Notes: a model not told the origin generated them from the sequence alone. A stretch of DNA of 64,000 nt from Notoacmeibacter marinus (GCF_002238045.1 NZ_NBYO01000001.1:1178001-1242000), one strand, 5' to 3'; positions 37,849 through 47,770 are shown, counted from the first letter of the stretch. Numbers and translations: made by a program.

Positions 37849-37864
37849 TTAACATGCTGTTAAC
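37849..37864. promoter_or_regulatory. CtrA box upstream of usg
   Basis: TTAA (37849-37852), CATGCTG, TTAAC (37860-37864): a full TTAA-N7-TTAAC site inside the 17-bp palindrome GTTAACATGCTGTTAAC. It is 51 bp from the usg ATG and 244 bp from the acs ATG, so usg is the likelier target. The rest of 37606-37914 shows nothing else I can assign. Confidence 0.6.
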
Positions 37865-37914
37865 CTTGTTCCACCTTCAATTGTCCGGTGAAACAGGAAC
37901 AGGAGCGAGCCGAA

Positions 37915-38187
37915 ATGAGCGATCAGCGCGAAATGGAACTCATGCTCAAAGGTTACGGTCTCACCACGGCCGAGATCCTCTACCGTATGCCGGATCACCC
38001 CGATTTTCTGCAAACCTATCTGTGGCAGGACTACGATGTGGCGCCGCGCTTTCCGGCCATGAAGAAATTTCTCAATTTCTGGCAGGAAAAACTGGATGGC
38101 CCGCTGCATTCGATCCGCTATTGCCATCGCCGACTGATCCGCCCGGGCGAGTGGAAAAACGTGGCCGGGGAAATCCAGCTGCACTGA
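37915..38187 (+). CDS. Usg family protein
   Basis: 90 residues from ATG 37915. The segments LKGYGLTTAEILYRMPDHPDFLQTYLWQDYD and PRFPAMKKFLNFWQEKLDGPLHSIRYCHRRLIRPGEW (each described here in pieces of a single small domain) are the PF06233 Usg-like signature, named from a gene near trpF in Caulobacter-type operons. Function unknown; no membrane segment. A CtrA box lies just upstream, hinting at cell-cycle timing. Confidence 0.85.
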   Translation: MSDQREMELMLKGYGLTTAEILYRMPDHPDFLQTYLWQDYDVAPRFPAMKKFLNFWQEKLDGPLHSIRYCHRRLIRPGEWKNVAGEIQLH

Positions 38188-38403
38188 GCTGGCGTACCCG
38201 CGTCGAAAGGCGCCTGGCGATCGGCCCGCCCGGACCGAAATGCCGGCGTGCCGACCCCATAGGTCGACACGCCAGCGGCAGACCGGGACGAAAGAGCGAT
38301 CGAAACCGACGCGGGCACGATGGGGGTTTCCGCACCTGCGCCGGATCGCCCATCCGAGCGGGAAGCTTCTCCGGCCCGATCTGCGATACCGGATTGTCCG
38401 CGG

Positions 38404-39069
38404 TCAGTGCGCGGTCATCTCCTCGACGATCTGCTCGCCATTCAAGGACGACGGGTAATAAGTCGGCCAGTTGGTCAGCTCGCTCAGAAGAGCTTCGCGG
38501 TCGTCGCCCCAGTAGAGGTGATAATGACCGGCTTTGCCCGGCGCGATCTGGTGGTCGCTGAACTGAATGATCTCCGGGGCACTGTCATCGCCATCGACCT
38601 TCTTGAAGATAAAGCGGACGCCGCGATTGCCCTTTTCATAATTCAGGATTTCATAGCCATCCTCTTCGTAAAGGCCCGTGGCGGCTTCAGCGCCCTTATG
38701 GAAGGTGATGCGATCGCCATCGATGACGATACGGTCCACATCGGTTCTATAGCCGGTGGTGTAGTAGGCCTTGTATTCCTCGGCGGTCTTGTCGCCGGAC
38801 TCGGCCTTGTGCGCCCAGACCGGTTCGAGCGTGCCGTCTTCCAGATAGGGGTAGACCGACTGCCAGTCGCCCTGCCAGTCGGCAAGCGTTCGGCTCTTGA
38901 TCTGGCTGTCCTCAAAATAGCCTTTGTAGACCGACTTTTCCGCGGATTTCTCGCCGTGCGCGTGGCTGTTATGATTTGTGGTCTTCTCCGCTGCCTGAAG
39001 CGGCACTGGAAGAAGCACCATCGAACTTACGGCAAGGATGCCGGCAGATTTCGCTATGATAGACCGCAT
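38404..39069 (-). CDS. zinT: Periplasmic zinc-binding protein ZinT
   Basis: 221 residues from ATG 39069. A signal peptide (about 1-27, VLLPVPLQAAE) is followed by a His-rich stretch NHNSHAHG and the ZinT domain: YKGYFEDSQIKSRTLADWQGDWQSVYPYL in its opening, and the metal-site HYHLYWGDDR near the C-terminus. ZinT captures zinc in the periplasm for ZnuA and is made under zinc starvation. A perfect 16-bp palindrome resembling a Zur box lies 40 bp upstream. No znuABC or zur gene is in the window. Confidence 0.9.
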   Translation of the reverse strand: MRSIIAKSAGILAVSSMVLLPVPLQAAEKTTNHNSHAHGEKSAEKSVYKGYFEDSQIKSRTLADWQGDWQSVYPYLEDGTLEPVWAHKAESGDKTAEEYKAYYTTGYRTDVDRIVIDGDRITFHKGAEAATGLYEEDGYEILNYEKGNRGVRFIFKKVDGDDSAPEIIQFSDHQIAPGKAGHYHLYWGDDREALLSELTNWPTYYPSSLNGEQIVEEMTAH

Positions 39070-39108
39070 TGTTCGTGACCTCATCGGGGTTCAGAAGGGA
39101 TATTGCTA

Positions 39109-39124
39109 TTATGTTATAACATAA
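39109..39124. promoter_or_regulatory. Zur box upstream of zinT
   Basis: TTATGTTATAACATAA is a perfect 16-bp palindrome with the TGTTATAACA core that Zur binds in Alphaproteobacteria. It lies 40 bp upstream of the zinT ATG, positioned to block the promoter when zinc is plentiful. Confidence 0.75.
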
Positions 39125-39287
39125 CAGTTCTGAGTTATGCGGTATCGCGTTGCGTTGCAATCCCCTGGTATCGAACTTCCGGAAAGCGGGCCCCGATCGG
39201 GCTGCCTGTCAGGATCAGCAGCGAAGGAGGCGGCGGTCCACGCTTTGACAGTCGTGCCGATTGCTCGGCGCGAACCGGGCGAAGACC

Positions 39288-39965
39288 TCAGGCGGTGCCG
39301 TAGTCCCTTTCGCCGAAAATGGCCGAGCCGACGCGGATGTGGGTCGCGCCGAAACGTATTGCGGTTTCGTAATCGGCGCTCATGCCCATGGATAGCATGG
39401 AAACGCCGGCCTCGTTCGCCAGTTTTTCCAGAAGCGCGAAATGAGGGCCGGGATTTTCGTCGACCGGCGGAATGCACATCAGCCCGTCAATGGTCAGGCC
39501 GTGTTCGTCGCGGCAGCGGGCGACGAAGGCGACGGCCTCTTCCGGCGCGATGCCCGCCTTCTGCTCCTCCTTGCCGGTGTTGACCTGCACCAGAAGACGC
39601 GGGGCCTTGCCCTGCTTCTCGATTTCTTTGGCCAGTTCCTTCGCGATCTTCTCGCGATCGACCGTTTCGATCACATCGAACAGAGCGACGGCATCGGCCG
39701 CCTTGTTGCTTTGGAGCGGGCCGATCAGATGGAGTTCGATGTCCGGATAGTCTTCACGCAACGCCGGCCATTTGCCCTGCGCTTCCTGCACGCGGTTCTC
39801 GCCGAAGACGCGCTGACCGGCCTCCAGCACGGGGTGGATGGTCTCGGCGTCATGCGTTTTGGACACGGCGACGAGCGTGATGTCGGTGGCCGGACGGCCA
39901 GCCTCGCCGGCGACCGTCTTCATGGCCCGTTTTACCTCATCGAGCCGTTCGGCTGCCCTGCTCAT
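39288..39965 (-). CDS. yggS: YggS-family PLP homeostasis protein
   Basis: 225 residues, a lone alanine-racemase-like N-terminal barrel. The PLP Lys lies in ITLVAVSKTHDAE (about residue 35), with GENRVQEAQGKWPAL, HLIGPLQSNKA, VQVNTGKEEQKAGI and the phosphate-binding SMGMSADYETAIRFGATHIRVGSAIFG at the end. It controls PLP and amino-acid pools without a catalytic reaction known. Divergent from leuS (110 bp apart). Confidence 0.93.
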   Translation of the reverse strand: MSRAAERLDEVKRAMKTVAGEAGRPATDITLVAVSKTHDAETIHPVLEAGQRVFGENRVQEAQGKWPALREDYPDIELHLIGPLQSNKAADAVALFDVIETVDREKIAKELAKEIEKQGKAPRLLVQVNTGKEEQKAGIAPEEAVAFVARCRDEHGLTIDGLMCIPPVDENPGPHFALLEKLANEAGVSMLSMGMSADYETAIRFGATHIRVGSAIFGERDYGTA

Positions 39966-40075
39966 CGTTTCCGCTTCCCTCTCTGCAATGCTGCGACGGT
40001 TGACGCTTTTCGCAAAGCATGGTCAAGCATCCGCCGATCATCCGCCAGAACTGACAAGATAGAAAAGCTCCGACC

Positions 40076-42682
40076 ATGGCAACCGAGCGCTACAATTCCC
40101 GAACCGTCGAGCCGAAATGGCAGGCTGCCTGGGAGGACAAGAAGCTCTTCGAAACCGACAAGGACGATCCGCGCGAGCCCTATTACGTGCTCGAGATGTT
40201 TCCCTATCCGTCCGGGCGCATCCATATCGGCCATGTGCGCAATTACACGATGGGCGACGTGGTGGCGCGCTACAAGCGGGCGAAGGAGTTTGCCGTGCTG
40301 CACCCGATGGGTTGGGATGCGTTCGGCATGCCGGCGGAAAACGCGGCGATGGCCAACGAGACCCATCCGGGCGCCTGGACCTACGCCAATATCGATACGA
40401 TGCGCGGCCAGCTGAAGAGCATGGGCCTGTCGCTGGACTGGTCGCGCGAATTCGCCACCTGCGATGTCGACTACTACCACCGCCAGCAGATGCTGTTCCT
40501 CGACATGCTGGAAGCGGGCCTCGTCACCCGCAAGAAGAGCCGTGTGAACTGGGACCCCGTCGACATGACGGTGCTGGCCAATGAACAGGTGATCGACGGG
40601 CGCGGCTGGCGCTCCGGCGCCGAGGTGGAACAGCGCGAACTGGTGCAGTGGTTTTTCAAGATTTCCGATTTCTCGGACGATTTGCTGGCATCGCTCGATG
40701 AGTTGCCGAACTGGCCGGACAAGGTCCGCACCATGCAACGGAACTGGATCGGCAAGAGCGAGGGGCTGCAGATCCGCTGGGCGCTGACCGAGAGCGCGCC
40801 GGACGGGTTCGACGAGATCGAGGTCTATACGACACGGCCCGACACGCTCTATGGCGCGTCCTTCATGGCGATCGCGCCGGACCATTCGCTCAGCGCGAAG
40901 CTGGCCGAGGATAATGCCGACCTTGCCGCCTTCAACGCCGAGTGCAAGCGCATGGGCACGTCGGTCGCCGCGCTGGAAACGGCGGAGAAGAAGGGGTTCG
41001 ACACCGGGCTTTTCGTGCGCCACCCGCTCGACCCTGACTGGAAGGTGCCGGTCTATGTCGCCAATTTCGTCCTGACCGATTACGGCACGGGCGCGCTGTT
41101 CGGCTGCCCGGCGCACGATCAGCGCGACTTCGAATTCGCCACCAAATACGATCTGCCGATCGTACCGGTCGTCGCGCCGGGCGGCGAGGCGCCGGACATC
41201 TCCAAAAGCGCTTATGATGGCGACGGGGTGATGATCAATTCGCGCGATCTGAACGGTATGACGAGCGATGCGGCCTTCGAGGCGGTGGCCGACAGGCTCG
41301 GCGGCGAAATGCTGGACGGCCGCCCGGTTGCCGAGCGGCAAATCAAATACAAGCTGCGCGACTGGGGCGTGTCGCGCCAGCGCTATTGGGGCTGCCCGAT
41401 CCCGGTCGTCCATTGCGACAGCTGCGGCACGGTGCCGCTGACGAAGGCCGATCTGCCGGTCAAGCTGCCGGAGGACGTCTCGTTCGACAAGCCGGGCAAT
41501 CCGCTCGACCGTCACCCAACCTGGCGTGACGTGACCTGCCCGAAATGCGGCGGGCCGGCCCAGCGCGAAACCGACACAATGGACACATTCGTCGATTCGT
41601 CCTGGTATTTCGCGCGTTTCACCGCGCCGCATGCCGACACGCCAACCGAGCCGGATCTGGCCAATCGCTGGCTGCCGGTCGACCAGTATATCGGCGGCAT
41701 CGAACACGCGATCCTGCATCTGCTCTATTCGCGCTTCTTCACCCGCGCGATGAAGGCGACCGGCCATCTGGATCTGACCGAGCCGTTCAGGGGGCTCTTC
41801 ACCCAGGGCATGGTCGTTCACGAGACCTACAAGGCTGCGGACGGGCAATATGTCACGCCCGCCGAGGTGCGCGTCGAAGGCGAGGGCGAGCAGCGCCGCG
41901 CGGTTCTGGTCGCGTCGGGCGAGCCGGTCGAAATCGGCGGCATCGAGAAGATGAGCAAGTCGAAGAAGAACGTGGTGGACCCGGAGGAGATTCTGGCTTC
42001 CTACGGTGCGGATACGGCGCGGTTCTTCATGCTGTCGGACAGTCCGCCGGAGCGCGACGTGATCTGGACGGAAGGCGGCGTAGAGGGCGCGCATCGCTTC
42101 GTGCAGCGCGTCTGGCGGCTTTTGTCGGAAGCCGCACCGGTTTTGAGGGGCGCCGAGCCCAAGCCGGCGACGGAGGGTGAGGCGGCCGCCATCTCCAAGA
42201 TCGCGCACCGAACGGTGAAGGCGGTCGGCCAAGACATCGAGAAGCTGGCCTTCAACAAGGCTGTCGCGCGCTTCTATGAACTGGTGAACGCGCTGGCGGC
42301 GCCGCTTCAGAATGCGGCGACAAGCAACGATGCAGCGATGCATGGCGCATTGGCCGATGCGGCGGACAAGCTGGTCGCCATGCTCGCGCCGATGATGCCG
42401 CATCTGGCCGAGGAATGCTGGCAGATGCTCGGTCATGACGAGATGATCGCCGAGACCGCATGGCCCTCTTATGACGAAGCGCTGATCGAAGACGATACGA
42501 TAACATTGCCCGTCCAGGTGAACGGAAAAAAGCGCGCGGATGTCACAGTGGGCAAGAATGCGGACAGGGAAGAGGTCGAAGCCGCTGCACTTGCTCTCGA
42601 CGCGGTGGCGAAGATGCTGGATGGTGGCGCGCCGAAGAAGGTGATCGTGGTGCCGGGGAGAATCGTCAATGTGGTCGTATGA
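40076..42682 (+). CDS. leuS: Leucyl-tRNA synthetase
   Basis: 868 residues, full length for the class Ia enzyme. HIGH motif [13 protein letters not shown] (about 43-55), the CP1 editing domain (about 220-420, with TTRPDTLYG), a zinc-like CxxC region ([20 protein letters not shown]) and the KMSKS loop [16 protein letters not shown] (near 625). The anticodon-binding domain closes with the leucine-specific C-terminal module. The 3' end overlaps lptE by 14 bp. Confidence 0.97.
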   Translation: MATERYNSRTVEPKWQAAWEDKKLFETDKDDPREPYYVLEMFPYPSGRIHIGHVRNYTMGDVVARYKRAKEFAVLHPMGWDAFGMPAENAAMANETHPGAWTYANIDTMRGQLKSMGLSLDWSREFATCDVDYYHRQQMLFLDMLEAGLVTRKKSRVNWDPVDMTVLANEQVIDGRGWRSGAEVEQRELVQWFFKISDFSDDLLASLDELPNWPDKVRTMQRNWIGKSEGLQIRWALTESAPDGFDEIEVYTTRPDTLYGASFMAIAPDHSLSAKLAEDNADLAAFNAECKRMGTSVAALETAEKKGFDTGLFVRHPLDPDWKVPVYVANFVLTDYGTGALFGCPAHDQRDFEFATKYDLPIVPVVAPGGEAPDISKSAYDGDGVMINSRDLNGMTSDAAFEAVADRLGGEMLDGRPVAERQIKYKLRDWGVSRQRYWGCPIPVVHCDSCGTVPLTKADLPVKLPEDVSFDKPGNPLDRHPTWRDVTCPKCGGPAQRETDTMDTFVDSSWYFARFTAPHADTPTEPDLANRWLPVDQYIGGIEHAILHLLYSRFFTRAMKATGHLDLTEPFRGLFTQGMVVHETYKAADGQYVTPAEVRVEGEGEQRRAVLVASGEPVEIGGIEKMSKSKKNVVDPEEILASYGADTARFFMLSDSPPERDVIWTEGGVEGAHRFVQRVWRLLSEAAPVLRGAEPKPATEGEAAAISKIAHRTVKAVGQDIEKLAFNKAVARFYELVNALAAPLQNAATSNDAAMHGALADAADKLVAMLAPMMPHLAEECWQMLGHDEMIAETAWPSYDEALIEDDTITLPVQVNGKKRADVTVGKNADREEVEAAALALDAVAKMLDGGAPKKVIVVPGRIVNVVV

Positions 42683-43223
42683 TCGGGCCAGGGCCGCCCT
42701 TCGAACAATCCTTGGCGCTTTGGTTTTGTCGTTGCTGGCTGCCTGCACGGTGCAACCGCTTTATGGCACTGCTGGCGGGCCGACGGCGAACCGCCTTCCA
42801 ATCGAAGTGGCCGATATCGGCACCCGCGCAGGCTTCATGCTGCGAGACGAACTGGTTTTTCTGATCAATGGTGGTCGCAGCCAGCCGAACGCCGCGCCGT
42901 TCCGGCTGGAGGTCGATCTTCGCAAGAAGGTCCGGACGTCCAATACCGCGAAGATCGCCGACGGCGATATCAGCCGGACGTTTGCCGGCCAGGTCGAATT
43001 GCGTGGCACCTATACGCTGCTCAATATCGAAACCGGTGAGACCATTGCGACGGGCCAGCGCCGCGCCTTTGCACAATACGACCGTTCGACCCAGCTTTAC
43101 GCGCTGCGTTCCGCCGAAGAGGACGCCGAGGAAGACGCCGCGCGCGAACTGGCGCGGATCATCGTTCTGGCACTCAATGCGAAGCTGAAGAATTACGCGC
43201 CGCCGCAGGTGGTGGCGAAGTAG
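42669..43223 (+). CDS. lptE: LPS-assembly lipoprotein LptE
   Basis: 184 residues. Lipobox LSLLAAC with Cys26, followed by TVQPLYG, a hallmark of alphaproteobacterial LptE. The mature part has the mixed alpha/beta fold ([33 protein letters not shown]). LptE plugs the LptD barrel in the outer membrane. It overlaps leuS by 14 bp, the usual arrangement; the holA gene that normally follows is not here. Confidence 0.88.
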   Translation: MWSYDRARAALRTILGALVLSLLAACTVQPLYGTAGGPTANRLPIEVADIGTRAGFMLRDELVFLINGGRSQPNAAPFRLEVDLRKKVRTSNTAKIADGDISRTFAGQVELRGTYTLLNIETGETIATGQRRAFAQYDRSTQLYALRSAEEDAEEDAARELARIIVLALNAKLKNYAPPQVVAK

Positions 43224-43289
43224 GTCAAACGAAAGAAGGCAGGCCGGCAGTATGACAACGGGCCGGCCGGCCAAACGGGGGGCAGTGTC

Positions 43290-43886
43290 TTGTCGCGCAA
43301 TCGTCTTGTCGTCGCCACGCTACTGTTCGGTCTCAGCCTTCTTGCCGGTGGCTGCGCCACAACGAATGTCTCGACCAGCTATTACGACATTTCGGGAACC
43401 AGCAGCAAAGAACTCGATCGGGAGATCAACCGAAAAGGGCCGACCACCCATCAGGGCAAGGCGATCGCCACGGCGGCCATAAGCATGAAGCCGCTGGCCT
43501 TCGACCTGGATCGCCGGGGTGGCCGATGCAGCATCCGCCGTGTAAAATTCGGCATCGACGCCAATATCACCCTACCGCGCTGGCGTGAAGAAGCGCTGAC
43601 CAAGGACAAGAATTTGCGGCGGAACTGGAAGGGCTTTGCCGCCTATGCCCGCGCTCATGAGGAGGCGCATGTCGAGATCGCAAAAGCGTTCGTGCGGCTT
43701 CTGGAAAAAGAGCTGCTGGCCATTCCGCCGCAGCCGACATGCGAGGCATTGAAAACCCGCTCCCGCAGGATCACGAAACGGCTCGGCCGTCTGCATGAAG
43801 AGGCGCAGAATGCCTTCGACGCCAGCGAGAAGACGCGCATCGCGCGAATCCTCGCCGATGCCAAGCAGACGAAAAAGAACAGTTGA
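43290..43886 (+). CDS. DUF922-type putative secreted Zn-dependent lipoprotein
   Basis: 198 residues from TTG 43290, which has a G-rich SD (GGGGGGCAG) just upstream; no in-frame ATG is available. Signal with lipobox LLAGGC (Cys22). The DUF922 core shows STSYYDISGTSSKELDREIN and the HExxH zinc motif in YARAHEEAHVEIAKAF (about residue 113-128). It is annotated in families as a predicted secreted Zn protease; activity is unproven. It sits 66 bp after lptE, where holA would be expected. Confidence 0.8.
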   Translation: MSRNRLVVATLLFGLSLLAGGCATTNVSTSYYDISGTSSKELDREINRKGPTTHQGKAIATAAISMKPLAFDLDRRGGRCSIRRVKFGIDANITLPRWREEALTKDKNLRRNWKGFAAYARAHEEAHVEIAKAFVRLLEKELLAIPPQPTCEALKTRSRRITKRLGRLHEEAQNAFDASEKTRIARILADAKQTKKNS

Positions 43887-43941
43887 GCGCCTTCGGTTTC
43901 CGACGACCTCGGCCCACGATGTACAAAGACAGGGGTCATGC

Positions 43942-44841
43942 TCAGACGAACCAGTAGAGGGCGAGCGGCAACGTCAGGACAGCCAGCACCGTCTGCGCCG
44001 TCGTCAGCCCGGCCATCAGCGTGCCGTCTCCCTTCATTTGCGTCGTCAGCACATAGGCCGTCGCGGCCGTCGGAATCGCGGTGAACGTCACCAGCACCAG
44101 CATTTCGGTCCGGCCGAGCCCGAGCAACGTGCCGATTGCGAAGGCCAGCGCCGGTACGGCCAGAAGCCGTGCCGCGCTATTGGCTAGAATGGCGACAGTT
44201 TCGCGGCGAGCGGTATCCGGCTTCAGCGCGGCGCCGACGCAGAGGAGGCCCAGCGGCAGGCTGGCCGCCCCCAGGAAATCGAGGATTTCACCGCTATAGG
44301 GCGGCGTTCCAATGTCGCTGACCGACAATGCGATGCCGATCAGGCACGCGAGAATCAGCGGATTGCGCACCAGTGGCCGGATCAGCTGGCGCAGTCCGAC
44401 GCTCCGCCCGCCAGCCAGAGCAAACACTGACAGGACATTGACGGTGGGCACGGCGATGGCCATGAGAACCGCCGCGCGGGCAACGGCGTCCGGACCGCCG
44501 AGACTGGCTGCGACCGCCAGGCCAAGATAGGTGTTGAAGCGGATCAATCCCTGCAATAGCGGGCCGTGACGGGCGGCGTTCCAACCACGCATGCGGGCGA
44601 TCAGCGCCGTGGCTGCGGTGACGATGAGAATCGTTGCAAGAACAGCGCCGCCGAGATTAAGAATCGCCGGATCGTCGAGCGGCGCCTTGGAGAGGTTCAG
44701 GACAAGCAGCGCCGGAAAGAGCAGGAAATAGTTGAGCTTTTCCGCCGCCGGCCAGAATGCCGGATCGGGAAATGCCGTCCGTCGCAGCAAAAAGCCGATC
44801 AGGATCAGGGCAAAAACGGGCCAGATGGCGGTAATGATCAA
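43942..44841 (-). CDS. AEC-family transporter (auxin efflux carrier-like)
   Basis: 299 residues from TTG 44841 (no ATG in the first 50 codons). Ten hydrophobic segments in two inverted halves, with the opening TAIWPVFALILIGFLLRRTAF and the helix-break RNPLILACLIGIALS typical of AEC carriers for malonate or other dicarboxylates. It ends YVLTTQMKGDGTLMAGLTTAQTVLAVLTLPLALYW in pieces over the last two helices. Substrate unknown. It follows the DUF2269 gene by 30 bp on the same strand. Confidence 0.82.
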   Translation of the reverse strand: MIITAIWPVFALILIGFLLRRTAFPDPAFWPAAEKLNYFLLFPALLVLNLSKAPLDDPAILNLGGAVLATILIVTAATALIARMRGWNAARHGPLLQGLIRFNTYLGLAVAASLGGPDAVARAAVLMAIAVPTVNVLSVFALAGGRSVGLRQLIRPLVRNPLILACLIGIALSVSDIGTPPYSGEILDFLGAASLPLGLLCVGAALKPDTARRETVAILANSAARLLAVPALAFAIGTLLGLGRTEMLVLVTFTAIPTAATAYVLTTQMKGDGTLMAGLTTAQTVLAVLTLPLALYWFV

Positions 44842-44871
44842 AGAACCGGGTCTCTTCTCAAATATCTCTCG

Positions 44872-45354
44872 TCAACCGGGCCAGATCGAAAGGGCCGGCC
44901 TGGTCAGCATCAGCCAGACAATGGCCAGAACCGCGAAGAAGGCTGGAAAGCCGAACGCGAACCAGGTTCTATAGAGACGATCATAGGCGATGGGCAATGG
45001 CGTGCTCTGCGCAGCGGCCTGCCGGGCGAGATCGCGCATTCTGATCTGCATCCAGACCACCGGCAGCCAAAACGCGCCGACGAGGAGGTAGAGGCCAAGC
45101 GACAGGACGATCCATCCTTCGGTCAGGCTCCAGCCCGCCGCACGAATAAGGAGGTAGCCGGTTACCGGCTGGGCGATGGCGGCCGTCGCGGTGAAGGCGG
45201 TATCGGCCAATACCACGATGCCGGCAACGTGGGCGATCAGGACGGGGTCGCGGCTGCGATGGGATATCACCATGAAGAAAGCGATGCCGGCGCCCGTTCC
45301 CAGAAGGACGGTAGCGCCGACGACATGCAGGAAAAGAAGCAACTGATAGGTCAT
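44872..45354 (-). CDS. DUF2269 family membrane protein
   Basis: 160 residues, four membrane segments. The opening LLLFLHVVGATVLLGTGAGIAFFM and the WIVLSLGLYLLVGAFWLPVVWMQIRMRDLA region match DUF2269 proteins of unknown role. Its ATG overlaps the stop of the SDR gene (ATGA), so it is co-translated with it. Confidence 0.8.
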   Translation of the reverse strand: MTYQLLLFLHVVGATVLLGTGAGIAFFMVISHRSRDPVLIAHVAGIVVLADTAFTATAAIAQPVTGYLLIRAAGWSLTEGWIVLSLGLYLLVGAFWLPVVWMQIRMRDLARQAAAQSTPLPIAYDRLYRTWFAFGFPAFFAVLAIVWLMLTRPALSIWPG

Positions 45355-46643
45355 CGGTCCTTCGCAATGGCGGCGACGAACAGCGCAAGGCTGATGGATG
45401 GCAGAACCTTGACGAAGGGGCCGAGCGGGTCGGCCCAGAGATCGGGCGTCGCAAGCGAACCGCCGGCCAGATAGGCGAGCGAAACGAGGACCATGCCGAG
45501 GCAGGCCGCACCAACCCAAGGCCGCCAGAGAATGGCGAAGCCGAGCCCGATGTCGGCGACCGAACCGGCAAGGACGGCGATTCGCGCAGGGCCTTGCGCC
45601 ATGCCGCTCTCGGTCAGAACCGCCGCCGCTGCATCGAGTTGCACAAGACCGATCGCGCCGGACAGGGCCCAGAAGAGCGAAAGAAGGCCGACACCGAGCG
45701 GAAACAGCAGATAGAGGCGGGCGAACCACCGCTCCTGAACCGTCGCCGGCATTGCGGCAAGCGTCTCGTCGAACGACCGACATGAGTGATCGCCGGCCTG
45801 TTGCCAGGGCTCTGGGTCGCCTTCGATGCCATCGGCCAAGGCCGCCAGCGCATTGGTGCGGAGAGGCGAACGCCAGCCGAGATGACCGAGCGCATCGGCG
45901 CCTTTCGCAAGAAGGGTGAGGAGAGGGCGGGGAACCGGCAGGGTCGCCAGCGGTTCGGGAAAGCCCAGCCAACGGCGCATCATGGCAATGGTGTCCGGTA
46001 GCGGACGGCCCCGCGGCTCCGTCAGATCGGCCAGCGTACCGGCGGGTATCCGACCCGTTGCCGCCTGGACCACGGCCTGCGCGACATCGTCGAGAAAAAC
46101 CGTCTGGATAGCGATCCGCGGGAAAAGATGAGGCGTGACCAGAGGCATCGCCGCCGCCGCGCGCAGCAGCGCCGTGCCACCATAGGCCTCGGGCCCGATG
46201 ACAAGCGCCGGGCGAAGGATCACCCAATCGGCCGACGATTGGCGGATCGCCGCATCGCCCCTGCCCTTGGTCGCGAAGAAATCGAGGCCGGCCGTCTCCG
46301 AAGCGCCGACGGCCGAGATGTGCACAAGGCGCACCGGCTTACCGTTCAGCGCCGAGACCAGACGCTCGACCGCCGTGATGTGGATGGCCTGCAGCGAATC
46401 GCGCGCGCCATCCTGAAGCGCACCTGAGGCATTGACCACGACGTCCATCTCCGCGGTCAGCCGGCGCCAATCGTCCACGGAGAGCTTCGTGATATCGCGT
46501 ATGATCCAGTCATCGTCAGGCGCGACCTTTTGCGCGGCTTCCGCATCGCGCCCCAGCCCGGTGACGCTGAAGCCGGCTTTCCTGAGGGCCCGAAGGCAGG
46601 CCGCTCCAATCAGTCCGTATCCGCCGAGAACGAGCGCTTTCAC
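45351..46643 (-). CDS. SDR-family NAD-dependent epimerase-like protein fused to a DoxX-like membrane domain
   Basis: 430 residues from GTG 46643. The N-terminal Rossmann domain (about 1-290) has GGYGLIG and the ALVIGPEAYGG loop of atypical SDRs; the usual YxxxK is replaced by FFATKGRGDAA. The C-terminal 130 residues (about 300-430) hold four membrane segments (LYLLFPLGVGLLSLFWALSG, IAVLAGSVADIGLGFAIL and others) of DoxX type. Its start overlaps the glycosyltransferase stop and its stop overlaps the DUF2269 start, forming a tightly coupled three-gene set. Confidence 0.82.
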   Translation of the reverse strand: MKALVLGGYGLIGAACLRALRKAGFSVTGLGRDAEAAQKVAPDDDWIIRDITKLSVDDWRRLTAEMDVVVNASGALQDGARDSLQAIHITAVERLVSALNGKPVRLVHISAVGASETAGLDFFATKGRGDAAIRQSSADWVILRPALVIGPEAYGGTALLRAAAAMPLVTPHLFPRIAIQTVFLDDVAQAVVQAATGRIPAGTLADLTEPRGRPLPDTIAMMRRWLGFPEPLATLPVPRPLLTLLAKGADALGHLGWRSPLRTNALAALADGIEGDPEPWQQAGDHSCRSFDETLAAMPATVQERWFARLYLLFPLGVGLLSLFWALSGAIGLVQLDAAAAVLTESGMAQGPARIAVLAGSVADIGLGFAILWRPWVGAACLGMVLVSLAYLAGGSLATPDLWADPLGPFVKVLPSISLALFVAAIAKDR

Positions 46644-47740
46644 GACGGGCGGTCTTTATCGTCGGCCCGCGCGAAGCTCTCCAATTCGGCGAGAAATCGT
46701 TCGCCCCTGAATTTGTCGATATCGTTCTCGGGAATTTGGGGCGGTTTGGCGACGATCCGCCCGATGGCCGTTCCAAGCGCCTCGGCATCCCTGTTCGGTA
46801 CGAGGAAGGTGCGCTGCTCGCCTTGCAGGATTTCCGACGGTCCGAAGGGGCAATCGGTGCTGACCACGGGTGTGCCAACGATCAGCGATTCGATCAGAAC
46901 GCCCGGCAGACCTTCCCGCTCGGACGACAGGACGAGCGCATCGGCGTTTCGGATCAACGGGTAGGGATTGTCCCGATAGGGAATGCAAATGACGGCCTCT
47001 TCCAGGCCAAGCTGCCTGATCCGCTCCCTGACCGGCTCCTTGATCTTGCCGAGAAGAACCAGCTTATGGTCCACACCACTCGCTCTATAGGCGTCGAGCA
47101 GGATGTCGTGACGCTTCTGATGAGCGCTTCGACCGACATGGATGATGTAGCTCTCATCGAGGATTTGGTCGTCGCTTTGCTCGGCGAGCGCACGGATCGC
47201 TTCGAAATCGAACGGATTGTAGATCGTTCGAATATATCGGTCGTCCCTTTTGAAGAGCTGACGGACGGCGGCCTCCATGGCTTTCGAAACGCAGAGCAGC
47301 CGTTTCTTCCCGTAAAGATGCTGCAGCTTTCTTCGCCGCGACAGAAGGCCAAGCCGCGGGCGGCCCAGATGTTCAGTGAAGTGGTCATTGGCCAACCGAA
47401 AGATGAAGCCGCATTCGGGCATGGCGGCGACGATCTTGTCGGCCGGCAGCAGGCAGGAGATCTTGATCGGGAAGCTTTCCGGGCCACCGAGTTCCGCCAT
47501 GGCCTTCCACAGGGCCTTGGCCTTTTTCCGGCGGTAGAACAGGCCGGGCTCGATGTCGGGCAGAACGATATGGCGCAGGAAATCGGGCGGCGGGAAGTTC
47601 TTCCGGTCCGTCAGCGTGATGGCGAAGGTCTCATAGCCGGCTTCATGAAGAATCCCGGCATAACGGGTGATTGCTCGCTCCGCCCCGCCGCCTGCGAAAT
47701 GCGGCAGGACGAAAAGCGCGCGCCGCGGCCTATCGGTCAT
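46640..47740 (-). CDS. GT4-family glycosyltransferase
   Basis: 366 residues from ATG 47740 (MTDRPRRALFVLPHFAGGG). GT-B fold: N-terminal HFAGGGAERAITRYAGIL, the IHVGRSAHQKRHDILLDAY inter-domain segment and the nucleotide-sugar motif SSEREGLPGVLIESLIVGTPVVSTD (EX7E-like, in pieces). It likely transfers a sugar to a surface glycan. It leads the coupled set with the SDR and DUF2269 genes. Confidence 0.85.
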   Translation of the reverse strand: MTDRPRRALFVLPHFAGGGAERAITRYAGILHEAGYETFAITLTDRKNFPPPDFLRHIVLPDIEPGLFYRRKKAKALWKAMAELGGPESFPIKISCLLPADKIVAAMPECGFIFRLANDHFTEHLGRPRLGLLSRRRKLQHLYGKKRLLCVSKAMEAAVRQLFKRDDRYIRTIYNPFDFEAIRALAEQSDDQILDESYIIHVGRSAHQKRHDILLDAYRASGVDHKLVLLGKIKEPVRERIRQLGLEEAVICIPYRDNPYPLIRNADALVLSSEREGLPGVLIESLIVGTPVVSTDCPFGPSEILQGEQRTFLVPNRDAEALGTAIGRIVAKPPQIPENDIDKFRGERFLAELESFARADDKDRPS

Positions 47741-47770
47741 GTCCGCAGGCAACCCGTCGTGCTCCAGCGA

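Noticed and set aside
39962-42748. Very long open frame antisense to leuS
   Set aside because: GC-rich genes give long open antisense frames. Its translation has no family resemblance and is rich in Arg, His and Asp, as expected for a shadow of leuS.
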